Source: Paenibacillus sp. (GTDB lineage: Bacteria > Bacillota > Bacilli > Paenibacillales > NBRC-103111). From it: DNA of 6,491 nt. The notes below the pieces were generated by a model, which saw only the letters and a program-made list of their open reading frames with translations, ran no database searches and was not told where the DNA came from. Position 1 is the stretch's first letter. Every line of letters begins with the position of its first letter. The DNA is taken from NCBI GenBank assembly GCA_029239545.1, contig JARBUQ010000282.1, positions 1 to 6,491 on the forward strand, written 5' to 3'. Of the stretch, positions 1 to 5,993 are shown piece by piece. The translations under genes were made by a program, and so were the position numbers.

Positions 1-13
1 TGGTGAAAGGGTT

Positions 14-397
14 ATGGAGAGCGGGAATATTTTTAGCGTGCAGCTTATGGGTATTGCTTTTAGTCTAGTATTAATTGTTTCTGTTTTTATAATGGTAAGA
101 GCGCGAATGATCAGGGAGAAGTATTCTATGGTATGGTTCCTGATCGGACTGTTCACATTGGTGATGTCGATCTTCAAAGAGCTTATGGACTGGTTCTCCA
201 ATCTGATTGGAGTGGACTATGCTCCTTCAGCATTTTTCGCTATTCTGATCGTATGCGCTTATTTGCTTCTGCTTAATATGAGCGTCAGTATTTCGGGACT
301 CAAGATGCATAACAAGACATTAACGCAAGAGCTGGGCTTAACCAAGCTAAGGCTTGAGGAACTGGAAAAGAAAATGAACGAGGGTGAATCACAATAA
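14..397 (+). CDS. DUF2304 family small membrane protein
   Basis: A 127-residue protein with three predicted membrane helices (about residues 8-28, 38-58 and 70-92), followed by a charged, heptad-like tail (about 95-125, rich in Leu, Glu and Lys) that looks like a short coiled coil. The pattern of one helix, a basic RARMIREKYS stretch, a second helix, and a third helix leading into a coiled-coil tail fits DUF2304 (PF10066). Members usually sit beside family 2 polyprenyl-phosphate glycosyltransferases in surface-polysaccharide clusters; their biochemical role is unproven. The ATG at 14 has a GGTGA element at 2-6 with suitable spacing. The frame is open to the left edge, so a start outside the window cannot be excluded. 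It is the first visible gene of a five-gene run, and its stop overlaps the proposed start of the next gene. Family call fairly sure, function unknown. Confidence 0.8.
   Translation: MESGNIFSVQLMGIAFSLVLIVSVFIMVRARMIREKYSMVWFLIGLFTLVMSIFKELMDWFSNLIGVDYAPSAFFAILIVCAYLLLLNMSVSISGLKMHNKTLTQELGLTKLRLEELEKKMNEGESQ
380..387 (+). promoter_or_regulatory. Shine-Dalgarno site that decides the start of the small transporter gene
   Basis: GAGGGTGA lies inside the last codons of the DUF2304 gene and resembles the AGGAGGTGA consensus. Its GAGGG part ends 9 bases before the ATA at 394, which is ideal spacing. It ends 21 bases before the TTG at 406, which is too far. No comparable site precedes the TTG at 406 or the ATG at 427. 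It therefore favours initiation at 394. Confidence 0.55.
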
Positions 398-747
398 AAT
401 ATTGGTTGCTTGTCGCAAATATTATCATGACCGTTGCTGGCAGTACATTACTCAAGATTGGAAGCAGATCGATCAGCTTTGAAAGCACCACTCTGTTCAG
501 GATTCTGCTTAGCTACATGACCTCACCGGTCTTACTAGCAGGATTCGTCGTTTATGCGTTAGCTGCTTTTCTGTGGGTATACTGCTTGTCCCAATTTGAA
601 CTAAGCTATGTTACCTTTGTAACTAGTGCTCAATATATATTGCTGATTCTGGTGTCCATCCAGATTTTCAAAGAGCAGATCAGTCCTATGCAATGGGCGG
701 GAAGCCTGTTTATTATGATTGGTGTAATTTTCTGGATGAAAGGATAA
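394..747 (+). CDS. Small four-helix EamA/SMR-like transporter, probable lipid-linked sugar flippase subunit
   Basis: About 117 residues with four predicted membrane helices, ending in the EamA/SMR-type final helix around WAGSLFIMIGVIFW. Helix 1 aligns with the SMR family (NIIMTVAGSTLLK against the AEVIGTTLMK region of EmrE), but the essential proton-coupling Glu of drug exporters is Thr13 here. This points to an ArnE/ArnF-like sugar-lipid translocase rather than drug efflux; that is inference. The protein would act in the cytoplasmic membrane, probably with the DUF2304 protein. The start is unusual. The Shine-Dalgarno site at 380-387 points to ATA at 394, giving the family-like start MKYWLL and overlapping the upstream TAA stop. 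The alternatives are TTG at 406 (113 residues, no well-spaced site) and ATG at 427, which would cut into helix 1. The next gene follows after 7 bases. Confidence 0.75.
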   Translation: MKYWLLVANIIMTVAGSTLLKIGSRSISFESTTLFRILLSYMTSPVLLAGFVVYALAAFLWVYCLSQFELSYVTFVTSAQYILLILVSIQIFKEQISPMQWAGSLFIMIGVIFWMKG

Positions 748-754
748 CCGTCGG

Positions 755-1798
755 ATGTTAAGATGTGTGGCGTACAAGGAAGCCATGAAGGCGGAGTGGG
801 ATCGGTTTGCTTTGGCAAATGGGACTATTTATCACACAACTGGTTTCCAACAAGTATTAGTGGATTCATTCGGTTATTCCAGCTTGTACCACGCTGTAGT
901 GGATACGGAGGATCGGATATGTGCAATCATTCCCCTTATTGTTGGACGTAATCTGGGGCTGAGGAAGGTTGGCGTGTCCCTCCCGTTTACGAATTATATG
1001 GATCTTTGCGCTATTAACGAGGAAGTCTTTCAATTCGCAATTGAATCCATTCAACAAATCAAGAATAGGTCAGGACTACATTACATTGAGCTTCGGTTAA
1101 AAGATGAAAGTCTGAACAGCCCTGAATGGAATCTGAACGATCACAATCATACTTTTGTTCTTGCCCTCTCTGAAGGAGAGGATAAGGTTCTCGCGATGTC
1201 CAGCAGCAGCAATCGGAACCATGTACGCAAAGTGTATAAGAATGATTGGTTCGATGTTTCCTTTGATCCCCGGCATCTGGATAAGTTCTACCAAGTGTAT
1301 GTAAGGAGGATGAAGCAGCTGGGTTCTCCTGCACAGGCGATCAGCTTCTTCAAGCGGTTGTTCGACTATTTGCCAGAGCATGCCTTCCTGCTGACGGTGT
1401 TGGATAAACAGACAGGTGCGGTAGCGGGCGGGATGATCCTCTTAACCAATCCTTCCAACTCTACGGTGTACTACCCTTATGGGGCGAACCTGTCCGAGTA
1501 TAATAATAAATATTTGAACAACTTCATGTATTGGGAAGCGGTTCGATTCGGAATAAGAAACGGGTATCAGTATCTTGACTTGGGTCGATCGCAGACGGGC
1601 TCTGGTACATACAAATACAAGGAACAATGGGGAGCGAAAGCGGAGAAGCTGAGCTATCTAGTATATAGCGGCGGGCAACAAGCTGCAGGCGCACCGGACA
1701 AGCAGAGCCTCCAGTTGTTCATAGACCTGTGGAAAGTCATACCCAGCTTCATTACAAACCCTGTGGGCCGAATATTGATTAAGTATTTGTTGCCTTAA
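755..1798 (+). CDS. FemAB-like GNAT acyltransferase, exosortase/PEP-CTERM-locus type
   Basis: A soluble 347-residue protein with no signal peptide or membrane helix. It matches the FemAB-like proteins of PEP-CTERM/XrtA loci (TIGR03019-like): an N-terminal WDRFALAN...YHTTGFQQVL...FGY block (residues 15-41), VSLPFTNYMDL (74-84), KQLGSP (187-192), YYPYGANLSEYNNKYLNNFMYWEAVRFG in the GNAT core (from about 239), and the DLGRS...GSGTYKYKEQWG signature (275-293). FemAB proteins transfer amino acids from aminoacyl-tRNA to peptidoglycan precursors. For this subgroup the donor and acceptor are unknown, and a polysaccharide or lipid-linked sugar acceptor is inferred from context. The ATG at 755 is preceded by AAAGGA (739-744), which overlaps the end of the preceding gene. 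It sits between a putative flippase and a methyltransferase/deacetylase pair in one operon. Family confident, substrate not. Confidence 0.82.
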   Translation: MLRCVAYKEAMKAEWDRFALANGTIYHTTGFQQVLVDSFGYSSLYHAVVDTEDRICAIIPLIVGRNLGLRKVGVSLPFTNYMDLCAINEEVFQFAIESIQQIKNRSGLHYIELRLKDESLNSPEWNLNDHNHTFVLALSEGEDKVLAMSSSSNRNHVRKVYKNDWFDVSFDPRHLDKFYQVYVRRMKQLGSPAQAISFFKRLFDYLPEHAFLLTVLDKQTGAVAGGMILLTNPSNSTVYYPYGANLSEYNNKYLNNFMYWEAVRFGIRNGYQYLDLGRSQTGSGTYKYKEQWGAKAEKLSYLVYSGGQQAAGAPDKQSLQLFIDLWKVIPSFITNPVGRILIKYLLP

Positions 1799-1807
1799 AT
1801 AATTGAA

Positions 1808-1824
1808 GCGTTTCGAGGAAACGC
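1808..1824 (+). other. Small perfect hairpin between the acyltransferase and methyltransferase genes
   Basis: GCGTTTC and GAAACGC form a 7-bp perfect stem with a GAG loop. It lies in the only sizeable gap of the operon (46 bases), 6 bases before the GGAGGA ribosome binding site of the methyltransferase gene. No T-run follows, so it is not a classical terminator. An mRNA-stability or translation-tuning role is possible but inferred. Confidence 0.5.
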
Positions 1825-1844
1825 ACATCGGAGGACGCAATTTA

Positions 1845-2510
1845 ATGAGTAATTCCAATTGGAAGCAGTATTTTGACAAAAAGGCGGAAACGCACGGGGC
1901 ATCTGTCAAATCATCCGATTATTTTAATGAAGAAAGCTTTTTCATGCAGCGGGATAACACCTTGAACTGGTTAGGTCCATGTAAGGATAAAGTTGTACTG
2001 GATGCTGGCTGCGGCGTTGGAGCGTTCAGCGAGCCCCTGGTCAAGAATAATACCGTGTATGGAGTCGATTTCTCCGAAAAGAGCCTTCAATTCGCAGCTG
2101 GAAGAGGATTAATAACCGCAACAGATGACTTGACTGCCCTTCATTTTGACAATAGCAAATTTGACGTTGTGTTGTGCATTGGCGTCATCCAGCTTATCCC
2201 GCAGTATAAATCAGTTCTGAAGGAACTGGCCAGGGTGACCAAGCCCGGAGGGACGCTGCTTATCCAAACGTTGAACAAAGGCTCCATTCAAAGAAAGCTT
2301 CTGAGATTGTTCGAAAAGGATACCAAGTTCGATCAGATGTATGCCATGGATGAGCTGAAGCAGGTGTATCAGGAATATGGCTTCGAGCAGATTGAATTTC
2401 TGAGTATTTATCATCCTTTCAAATTTGTAACTAAAAGTAACGGCGGCGGATTGTTTGCTAACATGTTCAGCACTTCATTCGCGATTAAGGGGCGCAAGAA
2501 AATTGACTAA
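1845..2510 (+). CDS. Class I SAM-dependent methyltransferase
   Basis: A 221-residue soluble protein of the Methyltransf_11/25 type. Motif I is VVLDAGCGVGAF (residues 50-61). The acidic residue closing strand beta-2 is in VYGVDFSEKSL (71-81). A motif II-like FDVVLCIGVIQLIPQ follows (106-120), then VTKPGGTLLIQT (131-142), the motif III element typical of small-molecule methyltransferases. The acceptor cannot be read from the sequence; a sugar, a lipid-linked intermediate or a nucleotide-sugar is likely from the surrounding polysaccharide genes. The ATG at 1845 is chosen over the upstream TTG at 1803 because a strong GGAGGA (1830-1835) lies 9 bases before it and the protein then begins MSNSNWKQYFDKKA, a typical start for the family. 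The 3' end overlaps the proposed start of the deacetylase gene by 8 bases, suggesting translational coupling. Fold confident, substrate unknown. Confidence 0.88.
   Translation: MSNSNWKQYFDKKAETHGASVKSSDYFNEESFFMQRDNTLNWLGPCKDKVVLDAGCGVGAFSEPLVKNNTVYGVDFSEKSLQFAAGRGLITATDDLTALHFDNSKFDVVLCIGVIQLIPQYKSVLKELARVTKPGGTLLIQTLNKGSIQRKLLRLFEKDTKFDQMYAMDELKQVYQEYGFEQIEFLSIYHPFKFVTKSNGGGLFANMFSTSFAIKGRKKID
2487..2492 (+). promoter_or_regulatory. Shine-Dalgarno site supporting a TTG start for the deacetylase gene
   Basis: AAGGGG inside the end of the methyltransferase gene lies 10 bases before the TTG at 2503. Upstream of the in-frame ATG at 2551 only weak purine content is seen (AGCGGG, then a pyrimidine-rich stretch). 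The site favours the TTG start with an 8-base gene overlap. Confidence 0.5.
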
Positions 2511-3378
2511 CCGAGGTTCGGCTTCAAACAGCACACAGCGGGTTTCCAATATGCTTACGTTTGATATAGAGGAGTGGTATCATGCCAATTATGATGATGT
2601 TACCCCCGATCTCAGCAAGCCCTCCGGCTTCAGAGCCAATATGGATACATTGCTGAGACTATGCAGAGAAGCCAACTGTAAAGCAACCTTCTTCGTGCTG
2701 GGGTACATCGGGGAGCAATATCCGGATGTCGTGCAAGCTATTGCGCGTGAAGGCCATGATGTGGCTTCTCATGGATATGGTCATCAGTTGGCCTACAGGC
2801 AGACGTATGAGGAGTTCAAGGCAGATGTGAAGAAGTCGATGGATATCCTCGAGGATATTACGGGCACGCGGGTACTTGGTTACCGAGCGCCATCCTGGTC
2901 GATAGTGGAAAGCAATTTGCATTATCTGGAGGCTTTGGAGGAGCTGGGCATGAAGTATGATGCGAGTATTTTTCCAGTCAAAACGTTTTTGTATGGGATC
3001 CCGGATGCTCCGACCGAAATTCATAAACCCCGCATCAACGGCAGAGAGCTGGGCATTTATGAGGTTCCGATGTCAGTGATGAAGCTGGCGGGACGCAATA
3101 TGGGATATTCAGGAGGTTTCTACTTCCGCTTCTTCCCGGAGCTATTCATCAAACAAGCGATACGCTCCGCAAATAAGCAAGGCAAGAGCTCCATCGTATA
3201 TTTGCATCCTAGAGAAGTCAACGCACAAGACAGCAGGCTGAGCTTGCCCCTCAAGGAGAGCTTCATCCACTATTACAATGTGGCACGAACCGAGTCGAAG
3301 CTTGAGCATATCTTGAATAGCTTCAAGTTCACTTCGATCTCGGAGCATCTGAGAGAGCGGCACGGGTTGGATGTGTGA
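2503..3378 (+). CDS. Cytoplasmic NodB-type polysaccharide deacetylase with DUF3473-like C-terminus
   Basis: A 291-residue protein with no signal peptide. NodB features in order: TFDIEEWYH (residues 19-27, motif 1), SHGYGH (89-94, metal-binding H90 and H94), YRAPSWS (127-133, motif 3) and VYLHPRE (232-238, C-terminal catalytic His). The C-terminal part, from GGFYFRFFPE (204-213) to LPLKESFIHYYNVARTESKLEHIL, matches DUF3473. Together these fit the PEP-CTERM-locus deacetylase subfamily (TIGR03006-like). Such enzymes are expected to remove an N- or O-acetyl group from a sugar; lacking a signal, this one probably acts on a cytoplasmic lipid-linked or nucleotide-linked intermediate. Family motif 1 is usually DVEDW; here the second acid is Glu (E24). 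The TTG at 2503 is preferred because of its ribosome binding site. ATG at 2551 is the conservative alternative and TTG at 2455 gives an unlikely extension. It is the last gene of the operon. Confidence 0.87.
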   Translation: MTNRGSASNSTQRVSNMLTFDIEEWYHANYDDVTPDLSKPSGFRANMDTLLRLCREANCKATFFVLGYIGEQYPDVVQAIAREGHDVASHGYGHQLAYRQTYEEFKADVKKSMDILEDITGTRVLGYRAPSWSIVESNLHYLEALEELGMKYDASIFPVKTFLYGIPDAPTEIHKPRINGRELGIYEVPMSVMKLAGRNMGYSGGFYFRFFPELFIKQAIRSANKQGKSSIVYLHPREVNAQDSRLSLPLKESFIHYYNVARTESKLEHILNSFKFTSISEHLRERHGLDV

Positions 3379-3434
3379 AGCTGTGGAGCTGGGAAGCTTG
3401 CTGCTTGCACAGCAAATGCATGTTCAGGGAATCG

Positions 3435-4280
3435 TCACTTAGCCTGGGCACTTCTTAGAATCGTCTGATGCAGTCGTTCAGGGGTGATGAACGGGCTCCC
3501 CCCATTAATACGCGGAATTTGCATACGGTTCACTTGCCGGGTGGCCATCTCCGGCACAATCGTGAACGCATAGCGCACACCTGCTTGTTGGAGGAGCTCG
3601 GAGGCTTGCTTCGAATAAATGCCGAACGGGTAGGCTAAGTCTTGGACTCCCTTCCCAGTTATATCCTCGACCTCTTGCAGACAGAACGAAGTATCGTTCA
3701 GAATCCGTTCTTTATAGATTTCTTCGGTTTCCAGTGTGTTATTCCACATGAGACGTGAGGTCAGGAAAGCTTGGTTGCGCTCGTCCTTATGATGCAGACT
3801 ATTCGTGTGACATTCCGCCTGGATCAAGTCGGATCGCATCGTCATGTCCCGAATCTGATCGCGGCTCATGAACGGGATGTTATGACCGGTCGGATCATTC
3901 AAAGTTTCGGTAATAATGAAATTAACAGCGGGTACATTCATTTCGGTCAAGACAGGGTAGGCGTGGGTATAAAAGCTCTCATAGCCATCGTCGAAGGTAA
4001 CCATAACGGCATTGTCCGGCACTGCGGCTCCCTCCATGAATTGATGGAAGTCCTGCTGAGAAATGAAGCTGTAGCCCTTATCCCTCAAATAGGTAAGCTG
4101 ATCCCGGAACAGCTGGGTTGTAATCGTGCCAGAGCTTCCGTCGGTATCATCTATGTGATGGTACATGAGGACTGCCACCTGGTCGGAGAACATAACCTCG
4201 CTCCGTGAATGAATTTGAGGCAGGATGAAGGATGTACCAATAAGAAATAGAACAAGAACTCTAAGTATGAAAGTAGTCAT
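3435..4280 (-). CDS. Membrane-anchored or secreted polysaccharide deacetylase (CE4)
   Basis: A 281-residue carbohydrate esterase family 4 protein. A hydrophobic N-terminal segment (about residues 4-21) indicates a signal peptide or anchor; no clear AxA cleavage site is seen. The VLMYHHIDD block (37-45) is typical of IcaB/PgaB-like and Bacillus-type extracellular deacetylases. Motif 1 is TFDDGY (95-100, D97/D98), motif 2 is HTNSLH (158-163, two metal-binding His), motif 3 is AYPFGIYS (216-223), and FTIVPEM lies at 239-245. All key residues are present, so the enzyme should be active, removing acetyl groups from N-acetylglucosamine-type polymers outside the membrane. The ATG at 4280 has AGAAGGG 10 bases upstream on the same strand. 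It converges on the operon deacetylase with a 56-base gap and diverges from the fumarase gene. No U-tract terminator is visible after its stop. Exact substrate unknown. Confidence 0.9.
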   Translation of the reverse strand: MTTFILRVLVLFLIGTSFILPQIHSRSEVMFSDQVAVLMYHHIDDTDGSSGTITTQLFRDQLTYLRDKGYSFISQQDFHQFMEGAAVPDNAVMVTFDDGYESFYTHAYPVLTEMNVPAVNFIITETLNDPTGHNIPFMSRDQIRDMTMRSDLIQAECHTNSLHHKDERNQAFLTSRLMWNNTLETEEIYKERILNDTSFCLQEVEDITGKGVQDLAYPFGIYSKQASELLQQAGVRYAFTIVPEMATRQVNRMQIPRINGGSPFITPERLHQTILRSAQAK

Positions 4281-4299
4281 CAGGCAATTTCCCTTCTAA

Positions 4300-4328
4300 G
4301 CGACAGTCAGTTGTTGTATTAGTATGAT
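4300..4328 (+). promoter_or_regulatory. Weak candidate sigma-A promoter upstream of the fumarase gene
   Basis: GCGACA (4300-4305; four of six to TTGACA) and TATGAT (4323-4328; five of six to TATAAT) are 17 bases apart. It could be a distal promoter for the fumarase gene. The region also lies close upstream of the divergent deacetylase, so overlap with that gene's control is possible. Pattern-based only. Confidence 0.3.
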
Positions 4329-4340
4329 AGCACATAACGC

Positions 4341-4369
4341 ATGAAAATGACCTCAAAAAATGGTATGAT
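4341..4369 (+). promoter_or_regulatory. Probable sigma-A extended -10 promoter for fumarate hydratase
   Basis: ATGAAA (4341-4346; four of six to TTGACA) is followed after 17 bases by TATGAT (4364-4369), preceded by TG at the extended -10 position (4361-4362). Transcription would begin near 4376, giving a leader of about 30 bases that contains GGAGAGGGG. This is the better of the two promoter candidates in the divergent region. Confidence 0.5.
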
Positions 4370-4405
4370 GCTTGTATTAGGATGGAGAGGGGATAACTTG
4401 TCATC

Positions 4406-5938
4406 ATGAAATCTTTTCAGGAAAGTGTATATCAATTAATTGTTGAAACCTCAACGAATTTGCCGGCGGACGTAAGAAGAGAGGTCCAGAAGGCTCAGCA
4501 GCTCGAGGATGCAGGCACGCGCTCTGCGCTGTCGCTCTCTACGATTGCGGAGAATATTACGATGGCAGAATGTAATGTATCACCCATATGTCAGGATACA
4601 GGAATGCCGACTTTCATTATACATTGTCCGGTTGGCGCCAACCAGATCGTAATGAAGAAGCAGATTCTGGAGGCGATTCGTCAAGCTACGAAGGCCAGCA
4701 AGCTTCGTCCGAACTCTGTAGATTCACTCACAGGAGCTAATAGCGGAGATAATCTGGGTCCGGGTACTCCGGTTATTCATTTTGAGCAATGGGAAAAGGA
4801 TGTAATTGATGTCCGCCTCATCCTGAAGGGCGGCGGCTGTGAGAACAAAAACATTCAATACAGCTTGCCTGCTCAACTGGAAGGGTTAGGCAAGGCTGGA
4901 CGTGATCTTGATGGAATCCGCAAATGCATTATGCATGCCGTGTATCAGGCTCAGGGACAAGGCTGCAGCGCGGGCTTCATAGGTGTAGGGATCGGCGGAG
5001 ACCGGACTACAGGATACGAATTAGCCAAGCATCAATTGTTCCGTTCTGTGGATGATGTGAACCCTAATTCGGATCTGCAGCAGCTTGAGGAGTATGTGAT
5101 GGAGAATGCGAACAAGCTGGGTATCGGCACGATGGGCTTCGGGGGCCAAGTAACCCTGTTAGGCTGCAAAATTGGTGTAATGAACCGCTTGCCGGCAAGC
5201 TTCTTCGTCTCGGTTGCTTACAATTGCTGGGCTTTCCGTCGTCAAGGCGTGTTGATAGATCCACAGACGGGCGAGATTAACGAATGGATTTATGAAGGCG
5301 GACAGTCTGTGCCGATGACAAGCACGGAGCCAGCTGAGAAGGTTCAGGAGGAACGCCGCGAGATCGTGCTTCAAGCTCCAATTACTGAAGAACAGATCCG
5401 TGAGCTTCGTGTAGGCGATGTTGTCGTTATTAATGGCGAGATGCACACTGGTCGTGATGCTCTGCATAGTTATTTGATGGATCATGACGCTCCGGTTGAT
5501 TTGAACGGCCACATCATCTATCATTGCGGACCGGTAATGGCCAAGGATGACAGCGGAGAATGGCATGTGAAAGCAGCAGGACCTACGACAAGCATCCGTG
5601 AGGAGCCTTACCAAGGGGATATCATTAAGAAATTCGGTATCCGCGCGGTTATCGGCAAGGGTGGTATGGGACCCAAGACATTGGCAGCACTTGGAGAATT
5701 CGGCGCAGTCTACCTGAATGCAATTGGCGGGGCTGCTCAATATTATGCGGAATGTATCAAGAAAGTAAACAGTGTGGACTTGATGGAATTCGGAATTCCG
5801 GAAGCAATGTGGCATCTTCAGGTGGAAGGCTTCGCAGCAATCGTGACGATGGACTCCCATGGCAACAGTCTCCATGCTGAGGTAGAGAAGAATTCACTGG
5901 AGAAGCTGGCTACGTTCAAGGAGCCCGTATTTAAATAA
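4406..5938 (+). CDS. fumA: Class I fumarate hydratase (iron-sulfur, alpha and beta domains fused)
   Basis: A 510-residue cytoplasmic TCA-cycle enzyme interconverting fumarate and L-malate. The N-terminal Fumerase domain (about residues 10-280) shows CQDTGMP (62-68), KGGGCENK (141-148), GQGCSAGFIGVGIGGDR (184-200) and RLPASFFVSVAYNCWAFRR (261-279). By comparison with E. coli FumA, the [4Fe-4S] ligands should be C62, C187 and C274. The C-terminal beta domain (about 285-495) carries MHTGRDALH (346-354), HCGPV (373-377), GPTTSIR (392-398) and GKGGMG (417-422). Both subunits of two-chain class I enzymes are therefore joined in one chain near the usual family length. A GGAGAGGGG-rich leader precedes the ATG at 4406 with rather long spacing; no other in-frame start is available because of a stop at 4394. 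The gene appears monocistronic with its own promoter. Tartrate dehydratase and related hydro-lyases are alternatives, but the single-chain layout favours fumarase. Confidence 0.92.
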   Translation: MKSFQESVYQLIVETSTNLPADVRREVQKAQQLEDAGTRSALSLSTIAENITMAECNVSPICQDTGMPTFIIHCPVGANQIVMKKQILEAIRQATKASKLRPNSVDSLTGANSGDNLGPGTPVIHFEQWEKDVIDVRLILKGGGCENKNIQYSLPAQLEGLGKAGRDLDGIRKCIMHAVYQAQGQGCSAGFIGVGIGGDRTTGYELAKHQLFRSVDDVNPNSDLQQLEEYVMENANKLGIGTMGFGGQVTLLGCKIGVMNRLPASFFVSVAYNCWAFRRQGVLIDPQTGEINEWIYEGGQSVPMTSTEPAEKVQEERREIVLQAPITEEQIRELRVGDVVVINGEMHTGRDALHSYLMDHDAPVDLNGHIIYHCGPVMAKDDSGEWHVKAAGPTTSIREEPYQGDIIKKFGIRAVIGKGGMGPKTLAALGEFGAVYLNAIGGAAQYYAECIKKVNSVDLMEFGIPEAMWHLQVEGFAAIVTMDSHGNSLHAEVEKNSLEKLATFKEPVFK

Positions 5939-5950
5939 ACATCGACTAGT

Positions 5951-5993
5951 TAGACATACAGCCCTGCTCATCTTGAGCAGGGCTGTATGTCTA
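5951..5993 (+). terminator. 20-bp perfect hairpin after the fumarase gene, no U-tract
   Basis: Arms at 5951-5970 and 5974-5993 are perfectly complementary over 20 bp around a TCT loop, starting 13 bases after the fumarase stop. Counting G-U pairs, the stem can extend to 5947 and 5997. The inner arm (AGCCCTGCTCA) is GC-rich. No T-run follows on either strand, so it departs from the canonical intrinsic terminator. It could end transcription, protect the 3' end from exonucleases, or do both. Confidence 0.65.

Noticed and set aside
2659..3024. A 121-codon minus-strand frame opposite the cytoplasmic deacetylase
   Set aside because: It overlaps the core catalytic region of a convincing gene and has no recognisable product.
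3398..3415. TTGCTG/CAGCAA hairpin between the convergent deacetylase genes as a terminator
   Set aside because: The stem is only 6 bp and no T-run follows on either strand, so I do not call it a terminator.
3771..4208. A 145-codon plus-strand frame opposite the secreted deacetylase
   Set aside because: It is antisense to a gene with intact CE4 motifs and has no domain-like pattern.
5159..5875. A 238-codon open frame on the minus strand inside the fumarase gene
   Set aside because: It lies wholly antisense to a well-conserved enzyme and its translation (many Cys, His and Arg) shows no recognisable domain, so it is a shadow of the real gene.
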